Positions 8,023 to 16,501 of a stretch of 64,000 nt of DNA are shown here, piece by piece. The notes below the pieces were generated by a model, which saw only the letters and a list, made by a program, of their open reading frames with translations, did no database searches and was not told the DNA's origin. The number at the start of each line of letters is the position of its first letter. Positions within the stretch are counted from its first letter, which is position 1. Location: contig NZ_MLCE01000031.1 of the NCBI RefSeq assembly GCF_002300165.1, positions 62,001 to 126,000 on the forward strand. The letters are read 5' to 3'. The position numbers and the translations under genes were made by a program. This DNA comes from Streptomyces sp. Tue6028 (lineage in GTDB: Bacteria > Actinomycetota > Actinomycetes > Streptomycetales > Streptomycetaceae).

Positions 8023-9549
8023 GTGAGCAGCACCCTCTTCAGGACGAAGAAGGTCGAACAATCGATCTTGGACACTGAGGAGCCGGAGCACGCACTCAAG
8101 AAGTCGCTGTCCGCTCTGGATCTCACCGTCTTCGGCGTCGGTGTCATCATCGGCACCGGCATCTTCGTCCTCACCGGCAAGGTCGCCAAGCAGAACGCGG
8201 GCCCAGCGGTCTCCCTCGCCTTCGTCGTGGCCGGCATCGTCTGCGCACTCGCCGCGCTCTGCTACGCGGAGTTCGCCTCCACGCTCCCGGTCGCCGGATC
8301 CGCGTACACCTTCTCGTACGCCTCGCTGGGCGAGCTTCCCGCGTGGATCATCGGCTGGGACCTGGTCCTGGAGTTCGCGCTCGGCACGGCGGTGGTCGCC
8401 GTCGGCTGGGCGGGCTACATCCGCTCACTGATGGACAACGCGGGCTGGCACATGCCCGCCTCGCTGGGGGGCCGGGACGAGGCGCACGGATTCGGGTTCG
8501 ACATCCTCGCCGCGGCGCTGGTGCTCGTCCTCACCTGCATCCTCGTCCTCGGCATGAAGCTCTCCGCGCGGGTCACCGAGGTCGTCGTGGCCATCAAGGT
8601 GACCGTCGTCCTCATCGTCATCATCGCGGGTGCCTTCTTCATCAACGGCGACAACTACAGCCCCTTCATCCCGAAGTCGCAGGCGGTGGAGGCGGGCGGC
8701 AGCCTCAAGGCCCCCCTCATCCAGCTGATGTTCGGCTGGGCACCCGCCAACTTCGGCGTGATGGGCATCTTCACCGCCGCCTCCGTGGTCTTCTTCGCCT
8801 TCATCGGCTTCGACGTCGTGGCCACCGCCGCCGAGGAGACCAAGAACCCGCAGCGCGACATGCCGCGCGGCATCCTCGGCTCCCTGTTCGTCTGCACCAC
8901 CCTGTACGTGGCCGTGGCCATCGTCGTCACCGGCATGCAGCACTACAGCAAGCTGTCGGTGGACGCCCCGCTCGCCGACGCCTTCAAGGCCACCGGGCAC
9001 CCCTGGTTCTCGGGCGTCATCAGCTTCGGTGCCGCCGTCGGTCTGACGACGGTCTGCATGATCCTGCTGCTCGGCCAGACGCGCGTCTTCTTCGCGATGA
9101 GCCGCGACGGTCTGCTGCCCCGCTTCTTCTCCCGCGTCCACCCGCGCTTCAAGACCCCGCACCGGCCGACCATCCTGCTCGGCGTGATCATCGCGATCGT
9201 CGCGGGCTTCACCAGCCTCAGCGAACTCGCCGAGCTGGTGAACATCGGCACCCTGTTCGCCTTCGTCGTCGTCGCGATCGGCGTGATCATCCTCCGCCGC
9301 ACCCGCCCCGACCTGCCCCGCTCCTTCCGCACCCCGTGGGTGCCGGTCCTGCCCATCGTGTCCGTCTGCGCCACGGTGTGGCTGATGGTGAACCTGCCCA
9401 CCGAGACCTGGCTGCGGTTCGCGATCTGGATGGTGATCGGCGCGCTGGTGTACTTCCTCTACGGCCGCTCGCACAGCCGTCTCGGACGGCAGGAGGAGAC
9501 GACGCTCGAGCAGGTCACCGGCGAGGGCCCGGGAGGCAAGCAGCTCTAG
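8023..9549 (+). CDS. APC-family amino acid permease (cationic amino acid transporter type)
   Basis: 508-residue polytopic membrane protein of the amino acid-polyamine-organocation superfamily. The first span carries the family motif GVGVIIGTGIFVLTGKVA, followed by GPAVSLAFVVAGI; about twelve hydrophobic segments follow. FIGFDVVATAAEETKNPQRDMP is the hallmark of the cationic-amino-acid-transporter subgroup, so arginine/lysine-type or broad amino-acid uptake is likely. GTG 8023 follows a GGAGG-type site. It lies alone between dxs and a membrane glycosyltransferase-like gene. The exact substrate cannot be read from the sequence. Confidence 0.85.
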   Translation: MSSTLFRTKKVEQSILDTEEPEHALKKSLSALDLTVFGVGVIIGTGIFVLTGKVAKQNAGPAVSLAFVVAGIVCALAALCYAEFASTLPVAGSAYTFSYASLGELPAWIIGWDLVLEFALGTAVVAVGWAGYIRSLMDNAGWHMPASLGGRDEAHGFGFDILAAALVLVLTCILVLGMKLSARVTEVVVAIKVTVVLIVIIAGAFFINGDNYSPFIPKSQAVEAGGSLKAPLIQLMFGWAPANFGVMGIFTAASVVFFAFIGFDVVATAAEETKNPQRDMPRGILGSLFVCTTLYVAVAIVVTGMQHYSKLSVDAPLADAFKATGHPWFSGVISFGAAVGLTTVCMILLLGQTRVFFAMSRDGLLPRFFSRVHPRFKTPHRPTILLGVIIAIVAGFTSLSELAELVNIGTLFAFVVVAIGVIILRRTRPDLPRSFRTPWVPVLPIVSVCATVWLMVNLPTETWLRFAIWMVIGALVYFLYGRSHSRLGRQEETTLEQVTGEGPGGKQL

Positions 9550-9640
9550 GAGAAGTCCCGTCGGTCGTCACTCACCCGATCACCCCGGCCCCGTATGTCC
9601 CGCTTCGGTGTGGACTGCGGGGCCGGATAGCGTGCTTCCC

Positions 9641-11092
9641 ATGCTCGCCGCGCCGCTCGCCCCGCCACGGTCCGCAGTCGTACGGACGGCGTACTGGACG
9701 CGGCTGCTGCCGCTGCTCGCGGTGCTGGCCTGTGTCACCCGGGTGCCGTCCTTCGCCCGGCCCCTGTGGAACCCCGACGAGGGGTATCTCGCCGTGCAGG
9801 CGCGGATGCTGGCCGACGGGGGGGAGCTGTACGAGACGGTCGTGGACCGCAAGCCGCCGTTCGTGCCCTGGCTGTACGAGGGGGCGTTCGCGGTGCACGG
9901 TTCCGAGTCCCTCACGTCCGTCCGCGTCCTGGCCCTTCTCGCCCAGCTGCTCACCGCGGTCCTGCTGGCCTCGCTGGCCAGGCGCCGCTGGGGCGACGGC
10001 GCGGGACGCACGGCCGGCGTGCTCTACCTGCTGGTCTCCGTCGGGCTCAACCCCGAGGACGCGCAGGCCGCCACCTTCGAGGTGTTCATACTGCCGTGCA
10101 CGGCAGCCGCGATGTGGTGTGCCGACCGCGGCCGCTGGGGCGCGGCCGGGGTGACCGTGGCCTGCGCCCTGCTGACGAAGCAGACCGGCGGGGCGGTGCT
10201 GCTGCCCGTGCTGTGGCTGCTGCACCGGCAGGGCGCGACGCGCGGCGGGTTGCTGCGGCTGCTCGCCGGAATCGTCGTGCCGGTGCTGTCCGCCGCCCTT
10301 GTCACCGACCCGGCGGGCTTCGCCTTCTGGACCGTCACCGGCTCGGCCGCGTACGCCTCCTTCACCGGCTCCGAGCTGCACGTCCTGGCGCGTGGCCTGG
10401 TCAACACGGCCATTCTGACGGCGGCCTGCGCCGGTCTCGTCCCGCCGGTCGTCCGGGTCCTGCGCGTCGCCCGCACGGGGGCCGTGGACCTGTGGCTGTG
10501 GTTCGCCTCCTCCGCGGTCGCCGTCCTGATGGGCTTCCACTTCTTCGGCCACTACTACCTGCAACTCATCCCGCCGCTGGCCCTGCTGGCGACCGCGGCG
10601 CTGCAGATCCTGCCCCGGGAGCGGCTGGTGACGGCGCTGGTCACCTCTGCCTGCTGCTGCTCGGCGTTCCTGGCCTGGGGACTGCTGGCGCCCCGGTCCG
10701 ACCTCGCGCACGCCACCCGGCTCGCGGACGCGGTGGCCCGTCGCACGGCGCCCGGTGACCGGGTCCTGGTCTGGGGGATACACCCGGAGACGTACTGGCT
10801 GGCCGACCGGACCCCCGCCAGCCGCTATCTGACCGCCGGCCTCCTGACCAACTACAGCGGCGGCCGCAACGGGCCCCAGGTGGGCGAGAAGTACGGCGTC
10901 GAGGGCTCCTGGCCCGTCTTCCGGGAGGAGATGAGCACGCACCCGCCCACCCTCGTCGTCGACGACTCACGAGCCGCGCCGTACGCCCCGGAACGGATCC
11001 CGTCCCTGCGCAGGCTGCTCACCGCGGAGTACGAGGTGGCGGGGGAGGTGGACGGGGCGGTGCTGTACGTGCGGGAGACGGGGTCTCGGTGA
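9641..11092 (+). CDS. Membrane glycosyltransferase-like protein (ArnT/PMT, GT-C fold)
   Basis: 483-residue integral membrane protein with about ten spans. The first extracytoplasmic loop carries the GT-C motif, NPDEGYLAVQARMLADG, followed by DRKPPFVPWLYE, as in ArnT/PMT enzymes that move sugars from polyprenyl phosphate. A C-terminal soluble part begins around residue 370. ATG 9641 is preferred: no ribosome site is seen, and a TAGCGT -10-like box ends six bases before it, suggesting leaderless transcription. GTG 9608 and 9632 are alternatives. Substrate unknown. It sits next to the envelope-polymer block but is separated from it by two minus-strand genes. Confidence 0.7.
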   Translation: MLAAPLAPPRSAVVRTAYWTRLLPLLAVLACVTRVPSFARPLWNPDEGYLAVQARMLADGGELYETVVDRKPPFVPWLYEGAFAVHGSESLTSVRVLALLAQLLTAVLLASLARRRWGDGAGRTAGVLYLLVSVGLNPEDAQAATFEVFILPCTAAAMWCADRGRWGAAGVTVACALLTKQTGGAVLLPVLWLLHRQGATRGGLLRLLAGIVVPVLSAALVTDPAGFAFWTVTGSAAYASFTGSELHVLARGLVNTAILTAACAGLVPPVVRVLRVARTGAVDLWLWFASSAVAVLMGFHFFGHYYLQLIPPLALLATAALQILPRERLVTALVTSACCCSAFLAWGLLAPRSDLAHATRLADAVARRTAPGDRVLVWGIHPETYWLADRTPASRYLTAGLLTNYSGGRNGPQVGEKYGVEGSWPVFREEMSTHPPTLVVDDSRAAPYAPERIPSLRRLLTAEYEVAGEVDGAVLYVRETGSR

Positions 11093-11156
11093 GGGGGCGG
11101 CCTGCGGGGCCCGACGGCCTCTGCTCCGGCGCCGGGCAGGCAGGGGGAGTGCGCCG

Positions 11157-11537
11157 TCAGTCCGGGCGTACGGCGCGCGGGCCCGTCGTGCCGGCGCCGA
11201 GGGCGGTGACACGGCCGCGCAGTTCACGGTCGGCGGTGACGACGAGGCAGGTGCGGTCCGTGGCCCCGGCCACGAGGCCGACGACGGTGTCGTCACCGCT
11301 GCCCGGCGCGGCCACCACCCGAACGCCGGGGACGGACTCCACGGCCTTCGCGGCGCCCTCGACGACGAGGACCAGCTCCACGGGTCCGCCGTGACCGGGC
11401 AGCCCGTCCCGGGCCAGCCGGTCGCGCAGCCGCTCCGCGGCACCGCGCCGGTCGCGCCACCAGCCGTCGGGCACGGAGCCGACGACGTTGGCGCCGTCGA
11501 CGATGACGAGGAGGGGGTCGCCGTGGTCGTCGTCCAT
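11157..11537 (-). CDS. NYN/PIN-fold nuclease-domain protein
   Basis: 126-residue protein that fits a PIN-like nuclease fold: LLVIVDGANVVGS at the N-terminus with the first acidic residue, an internal GSGDDTVVGL, and TCLVVTADRELRGRV with the later acidic residue. This is the layout of small actinobacterial NYN proteins predicted to act on RNA. ATG 11537 starts four bases beyond the stop of the upstream hydrolase-like gene, so the two are co-transcribed. The two functions have no obvious link. Activity is inferred from motifs only. Confidence 0.7.
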   Translation of the reverse strand: MDDDHGDPLLVIVDGANVVGSVPDGWWRDRRGAAERLRDRLARDGLPGHGGPVELVLVVEGAAKAVESVPGVRVVAAPGSGDDTVVGLVAGATDRTCLVVTADRELRGRVTALGAGTTGPRAVRPD

Positions 11538-11541
11538 GGAC

Positions 11542-12522
11542 TCAGCGTCGCACGCCGGAGGCGGCGTCCCACCGTGAGGTGACGACGCGCACGGCGGCGG
11601 CGGCCTCGGCGGCCCGCGCGTCGCTGGAGCGGACGGACCGGGCGAACTCCACGTGCAGGAACGGCACGTCCTCGTCCGCGGCGGTACGACCCTGGACGTT
11701 CTCGTGGCCCTCCAGCGGGCACGAGCGGACCCAGGCGCGGCACACCGCGAAGCCCCGGTCGCGGAGCGCGTCGGCGAGCCGGCGACCGTCGGCACGGCCC
11801 TCGGAGCCCTTGCCCGTGGAGGCGACGACGTCGTGGTCGGGCGCCGAGTCGTCGGCGAAGCCGTGCAGCTGGACACCCGGGAAGCCGCGCCGGACGAGCT
11901 CCGCGCAGACCGCGTGGAACACCGTGTCCCGGCGGTGCGCCACGTCGGACGCGTCCCCCTCGCCGGATTTGCGATGTGCTCCAGCAACGATCAGGACGCC
12001 ACCCGGTGTGCCGCGCAGGACGCGCACGCCCAGCTGTTCCGTGCCGTGGTCGGCGACCGGGTGGGGGACCTGGACCGACCATCGGGCGCGGTGGTCGAGG
12101 TCCACGTAGACGCGGCCCCAGCCGCGCGGGTGGGGGGCTTGGTCGACGCGGTCGTACACCTCTGCGAACCGTCGCCCGGTCGCGCTGTCCGCCAGGGTGC
12201 GGATGCCGAAGTCGACCTCGGCGAGGCGCTGTTCGGCCTGCTCGCGGTGGCCGTCGAGAAGCAGTGCGACGCCGTCGGTGACCAGTCGCCGTTCGGTGCG
12301 CGAGGGGGGCAGGTAGCCGCCGTCCGGCGTGAACCGGGAGGTGTAGTCGGCGATGTCGCGCGCCAGGTCGACGCTCTGCGCGTCGCCGTCGGGGCGGCCG
12401 GAACCCGCGTCCCGGCCGGTGTCGTGGGTGCCGCGCAGGACAAGCGTTCCCAAACCGGCCAGAGCGGTGAGGAGCAGGAGAAGTGTTGCGATTGTTATCG
12501 TTCTGGCCCGGAATGCCTTCAT
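11542..12522 (-). CDS. Membrane-anchored putative metal-dependent hydrolase
   Basis: 326-residue protein with an N-terminal signal anchor (residues 8-28, ITIATLLLLLTALAGLGTL) and a large extracytoplasmic part. Conserved-looking His/Glu sites are VPHPVADHGTEQLG, LIVAGAHRK, QLHGFADD and PFLHVEFARSVR. This pattern resembles zinc amidohydrolases or peptidases of the N-formylglutamate amidohydrolase/M14 kind, but I cannot name the family. The N-terminus uses rare Streptomyces codons (AGA, ATA, ACA). It diverges from the capA-like gene with only about 20 bases between starts, so it may be a polymer hydrolase of that locus. That role is speculation. Confidence 0.6.
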   Translation of the reverse strand: MKAFRARTITIATLLLLLTALAGLGTLVLRGTHDTGRDAGSGRPDGDAQSVDLARDIADYTSRFTPDGGYLPPSRTERRLVTDGVALLLDGHREQAEQRLAEVDFGIRTLADSATGRRFAEVYDRVDQAPHPRGWGRVYVDLDHRARWSVQVPHPVADHGTEQLGVRVLRGTPGGVLIVAGAHRKSGEGDASDVAHRRDTVFHAVCAELVRRGFPGVQLHGFADDSAPDHDVVASTGKGSEGRADGRRLADALRDRGFAVCRAWVRSCPLEGHENVQGRTAADEDVPFLHVEFARSVRSSDARAAEAAAAVRVVTSRWDAASGVRR

Positions 12523-12542
12523 GGTTGTATCAAGATATCCCG

Positions 12543-13766
12543 GTGACCAGACGTCGTAGCCGCCGCACCCTGCCCGCATTGCTGACCCCTCTCGCACTCG
12601 TCGCCGTACTGGCGGGATGCGGTCTCGTCGGAGGGGGAGACTCGGGCGATTCGTCGAAGGGGGGCGGACGCTCGTTCACGGTGGCCGCGGCCGGAGACAT
12701 CCTGATCCACCCGCAGCTGATCGACCAGGCCAGGAAGGACGCCAAGGAGACCGGCAAGGGGGTGCACGGCCTGGACTTCGGACCGCTGATGGCCGGCATC
12801 AAGCCGGTGATCAGCAAGGCCGACCTGGGGATCTGCCACATGGAGCCGGTGATCGGCAAGCCGAACGGCCCCTTCGAGAGCTACCCCAACTTCCTCGTGC
12901 CGCCGCAGATCGCCGGGACGATCAAGGATGTCGGGTACGACACCTGCTCCACCGCCTCCAACCACTCGATCGACCACGGCTACGAGGGTGTGAAGCGCAC
13001 GCTCGACACGCTGGACTCGGTGGGTCTGAAGCACACGGGCTCCTTCCGCACCCAGAAGGACGCGCTCACCCCGCTGATCATGGACGTCAAGGGCGTGAAG
13101 GTCGCGCAGATCTCCTTCGCCTTCGGCTTCAACGCCCACGAGCTGCCCAAGGACAAGCCGTGGCTGGTCAACCAGAACGACCTGGGCCGCATCAAGGCCG
13201 CCGAGAAGCGGGCCCGCGCCGCCGGCGCCGAGGTCGTGATCCTCTCCATCCACTGGGGGCGTGAGCACCACCCGAACCCCTCGACGCCGCAGCTGAAGTT
13301 CGCCCGCCAGCTCGCCCGGGAGACGGGGATCGACCTGGTCATCGGGCACCACGCGCACGTGGTGCAGCCGATGGAGAAGGTCGACGGCACGTGGATCGCG
13401 TACGGCCTCGGCAACCAGGTCGCCCGGCACGACGTGCCGACGGGGTTGACCGAGGAGGGTGTGATCGGCTGGTTCACCTTCACCGAGCGCGGCGGCAAGT
13501 GGGACGTCGAGGCCCGGTACGAGCCGACCCTCGTGGACATCCCGCCGGACCCGGACACCACCACCGGTGAGACCGCGGTGGAGCCGAAGAAGGGCCAGGT
13601 GCAGGACTACCGGCTGCTGGACGTGGCCGCCGAGCTCAAGCGCGACGACCTGACGGACCAGGAGCGGGCCCGTCTCCGGCTGGCCTTCGAGCGGACCGAG
13701 GGCACCATGCTCAACCGCGGCGCGGCCAAGGACGGCCTGAAGCCCCTCACGGAGCTGCCGGACTGA
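12543..13766 (+). CDS. capA: CapA/PgsA-family lipoprotein (poly-gamma-glutamate assembly type)
   Basis: 407-residue lipoprotein with lipobox LAGC (VLAVLAGCGLVGGG) and a calcineurin-like metallophosphatase fold of the CapA/PgsA kind: VAAAGDILIHPQ, ICHMEPVIG, TASNHSIDHG, ILSIHWGREHHPNPS and LVIGHHAHVVQP supply the metal-ligand Asp/Asn/His residues. In Bacillus the homologue is required for poly-gamma-glutamate export or anchoring. GTG 12543 is chosen to leave the divergent gene intact; ATG 12513 would overlap it. A hairpin follows, and pgsB/pgsC homologues lie about 3 kb downstream. Confidence 0.82.
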   Translation: MTRRRSRRTLPALLTPLALVAVLAGCGLVGGGDSGDSSKGGGRSFTVAAAGDILIHPQLIDQARKDAKETGKGVHGLDFGPLMAGIKPVISKADLGICHMEPVIGKPNGPFESYPNFLVPPQIAGTIKDVGYDTCSTASNHSIDHGYEGVKRTLDTLDSVGLKHTGSFRTQKDALTPLIMDVKGVKVAQISFAFGFNAHELPKDKPWLVNQNDLGRIKAAEKRARAAGAEVVILSIHWGREHHPNPSTPQLKFARQLARETGIDLVIGHHAHVVQPMEKVDGTWIAYGLGNQVARHDVPTGLTEEGVIGWFTFTERGGKWDVEARYEPTLVDIPPDPDTTTGETAVEPKKGQVQDYRLLDVAAELKRDDLTDQERARLRLAFERTEGTMLNRGAAKDGLKPLTELPD

Positions 13767-14182
13767 TCGCGCCCCGTATGACGTCCGAGGCGCGCCCGCG
13801 TGACGTCCGGACCGCGCCCGGCCCCCGGTACCCCGGCGGTCCGGGCGCGATGTCGGCATGATGTACTTTTTCGTCCGTTTCGCTTCATCTGCGACCGGGT
13901 GCGACCCGGGCTGGACGCGTGTCGAGGTCGCCGGAAGCGGCCAACTGAACCCGCCCGAAGCGGAATCGATCGCTCATGCCCGAGTGTGATCGCATAAAAC
14001 CTCGTGTAGCGCAGATCACGTTCAAATCGTGCAACTTTGATCTGCCCTCGCCGGTCTGACGCGCGGAGACTCAGTTTTCTCACCTGAGTCTCCGTGTCAC
14101 GCCCGCGCCACCCGCCCGCACCCGCATGCAGGCCGCTCCACGCGTCCCGCCATCCGTACAAACGCCTGAGAGGACCCCTCCG
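13767..14182. other. Intergenic region between capA and the Cache/HAMP gene
   Basis: 416 bases without a gene. It holds a terminator-like hairpin (CGCGCCCGG 13813-13821 with its complement 13841-13849), an AT-richer stretch near 13980-14045 with the inverted repeat GCAGATCA (14011-14018)/TGATCTGC (14038-14045), and a perfect 11-bp stem with a nine-base loop (14064-14094). The AT-rich part is the likely promoter of the downstream operon; the last hairpin lies in its leader and could be regulatory. Confidence 0.55.
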
Positions 14183-16495
14183 TTGGCGCCATCGCCCCCG
14201 GCTCGGCAGCACCGTGCCCGCCGCCGAGCCGACATGTCGCTACTCGGCGGCATACGTCCGCCCATCGCGATCCTCTCGGTGCTCCTGCTGTCCCTCGCGG
14301 GCATCACCGCCCTCGTGCTCGGCCGGGTCGACGACGTGGCCCTGCCCAAGGCGGTCCAGACGTCGCAGCAGCACTTCGCGGAGGACGGCGCGATCGCCCT
14401 GCGGGCGTCCATCGACGAGTCGGTGACGGACCTCAACCGCTCCGCGGCCCTCTTCAGCGCCGGCTCCCCGGTCTCCGGCGACACCGTGCTCGACAAACTG
14501 GGCAACACGTACCAGAAGTGGATGGGCACGGCGGTCATCGAGATCCAGTCGGGCAAGCTCGTCGCCACCCGTGGTGAGACCGTCCCGCTGACCTCCCTCG
14601 ACCGCTCCTCGCTCAGCGGCGAGGACGGGCTCGCGCCCCGCATGGTGCGGCTCCAGAACGGCGAGGTCCGGCTGCTGTCCTTCGCCCTGCTGTCGTGGCC
14701 GGACCGGCCGCAGCTGCTCCTCGTCGCCTCCAACAGCCTCAAGTTCCCCGGCATCAGCCTCGGCCAGTTCCGCTCCATCGCGGTCGTGGACCGCTCCGGA
14801 ACGATCCTGAGCAGCGACGGCATCCCGGAGCCCGAGCAGGTGCTCACCGACCTCCAGCGCCAGGAGGTCGCCGCATCGAACAAGCAGCTCAAGGCCTTCG
14901 CCAAGAAGGTCGCCGAGAAGGCCGGCCGGCACCCCCAGAGCACGAAGGAGCCCGGCTCCGGCGGCTACCAGGGCGTGAGCGGCAGCCTGCTCGGCGGCCG
15001 CTGGCTCAGTGACCGCTCCGTCGCCGGATACGCCACCCTCACCGCGCCCGAACCCGGCGAGACCACCACCGCGACCAACCTGGGTCTCAGCGTGGTCTCC
15101 ATGGTGAAGGTCGCCGAGGACCCCACCCGGACCGCCTCGCCGCTGTTCGGTCTCGTCGCGGGCGGCGCCCTGCTGCTGGTCGGCGGCATCGCCGTCGCCG
15201 TCCTGCTCGGCACGGTGCAGCGGCCCCTCATCCGGCTCTTCCTGGAGTCGCGCCGCCTCACCCGCGGCGACCTCACCCGCCCGGTGAGCGTCCCCCGGTA
15301 CGGCGAGGCCCGCCGTATCGGCACCGCCCTGGAACGGCTGCGCCGCCAGCTGCTCGGCGAGAGCGCCGGACAGGGCGAGCCCGCGCCGCGCCCGCGCGGT
15401 CTGCGCCGCATCGGCAGCCGCGGTCTCCTCGTCGTCTGCGCGGTCCTGCTGCTCGCCTGGTCGGCGCCGCTGCTGCTCGCCCTCAACCGCGCCGACGGCA
15501 CCGTCGTCGTGCCGCAGCAGATCGTCAACGACCAGCGCGAGCGCACCGACACCCTCACCGACCGGGTCCGCCGGGCGCTCAACGAGGGCGAGGCGGACCT
15601 CCAGTCCGTGGCCACCCTGATCGGCGACCGCACCACCCCCGCCGACATGACCAAGGTCCTCGACCGCACCCTCAACCAGCACCTGCGCTACCAGTCGCTC
15701 TACGTCGTCGACACCTCCGGCGACGTGATCGCCCGGTCCGGCGGCAAGCCGCACGAGGTCCGGTCCAAGCCCGCCACCGCCGACCCGATCCAGCTGCTCG
15801 GCCAGGGCGGCACCAAGCCCCTCGTGGTCGGCACCGCGGAGATCCCCGGACGCGACGGCGCCGCCCTGGTCGGCGAGTTCCGCATCGACTTCCTCAACTC
15901 GCTGCTCAAGCGGCCGGGCCTCGGAGTCGTACGCCTCGTCGACGACAAGAGCCACGTCATCGCGGGCAACACCGGATACATCGCCTTCCAGTCGCTGCCC
16001 AACGACCGCCTGAAGGACCTGGTCTCCGCGTCGAACCAGAAGGTCGGCAAGTCCGCGCACGCCGCCGGCGTCCTCTACCGCGAGAACGGCGTGCAGATCG
16101 CGGCCGCGGCCCCCTTCGTCGGCGGCGGCCCCGCCAAGGCCCTCGGCTGGACTGTCGTCAGTTGGCAGCCGGCCGACCGCCTCGCCATCCCGGAGTACGA
16201 CGTGCAGCACCGCACGATGCTCGCCGGGCTGCTGGGCGCCGCGGCGGCGGCCGCCTGCCTGGGCTGGATGCACATCGTGGTGGCCCGCCCGCTGCGGGTC
16301 CTGGCCGGCCAGGCCGAGGCACTCGCCGAGGGCGACCGCAAGACCGTCCTCTTCCCGCGCAACCACGACGAGGTCGGCGCCGTCACCCGCTCCCTGGAGC
16401 TCGTCCGCCAGCAACTCCAGGAACAGCGCAAACAGCAGTCGACGCCGCGCCGGAGCTCCCAAGGGGCCCCGCACGAGCAGCACGTAAGGAACTGA
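14183..16495 (+). CDS. Membrane protein with tandem sensor-like extracellular/HAMP modules
   Basis: About 770 residues arranged as a duplicated unit. Counting from this start: a span near 24-42, an extracytoplasmic part to about 320, a span (LFGLVAGGALLLVGGIAVAV), then a HAMP-like helix pair (TRGDLTRPVSVPRYGEARRIG). The unit repeats: a span (LLVVCAVLLLAWSAPLLLAL), an extracytoplasmic part resembling a Cache sensor (SLYVVDTSGDVIARSGG), a span, and a terminal HAMP (EGDRKTVLFPRNHDEVGAVTRS). No kinase, cyclase or methyl-accepting domain follows. TTG 14183 is preferred because GAGAGGA lies eight bases upstream; ATG 14126 and ATG 14234 are alternatives. It is first in the pgsB/pgsC operon, suggesting it senses or scaffolds polymer synthesis. 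Confidence 0.72.
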   Translation: MAPSPPARQHRARRRADMSLLGGIRPPIAILSVLLLSLAGITALVLGRVDDVALPKAVQTSQQHFAEDGAIALRASIDESVTDLNRSAALFSAGSPVSGDTVLDKLGNTYQKWMGTAVIEIQSGKLVATRGETVPLTSLDRSSLSGEDGLAPRMVRLQNGEVRLLSFALLSWPDRPQLLLVASNSLKFPGISLGQFRSIAVVDRSGTILSSDGIPEPEQVLTDLQRQEVAASNKQLKAFAKKVAEKAGRHPQSTKEPGSGGYQGVSGSLLGGRWLSDRSVAGYATLTAPEPGETTTATNLGLSVVSMVKVAEDPTRTASPLFGLVAGGALLLVGGIAVAVLLGTVQRPLIRLFLESRRLTRGDLTRPVSVPRYGEARRIGTALERLRRQLLGESAGQGEPAPRPRGLRRIGSRGLLVVCAVLLLAWSAPLLLALNRADGTVVVPQQIVNDQRERTDTLTDRVRRALNEGEADLQSVATLIGDRTTPADMTKVLDRTLNQHLRYQSLYVVDTSGDVIARSGGKPHEVRSKPATADPIQLLGQGGTKPLVVGTAEIPGRDGAALVGEFRIDFLNSLLKRPGLGVVRLVDDKSHVIAGNTGYIAFQSLPNDRLKDLVSASNQKVGKSAHAAGVLYRENGVQIAAAAPFVGGGPAKALGWTVVSWQPADRLAIPEYDVQHRTMLAGLLGAAAAAACLGWMHIVVARPLRVLAGQAEALAEGDRKTVLFPRNHDEVGAVTRSLELVRQQLQEQRKQQSTPRRSSQGAPHEQHVRN

Positions 16496-16501
16496 TCACC
16501 G

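Noticed and set aside
9572..10942. 456-codon minus-strand frame
   Set aside because: Shadow of the membrane glycosyltransferase-like gene, with low-complexity Gly/Gln/Arg composition.
13767..14182. Cyclic-di-AMP (ydaO) riboswitch before the pgs operon
   Set aside because: The NlpC/P60 context prompted the idea, but I could not find the conserved ydaO core sequences.
14240..16483. 747-codon minus-strand frame opposite the Cache/HAMP gene
   Set aside because: Low-complexity shadow; the plus strand has spans, HAMP motifs and operon context.
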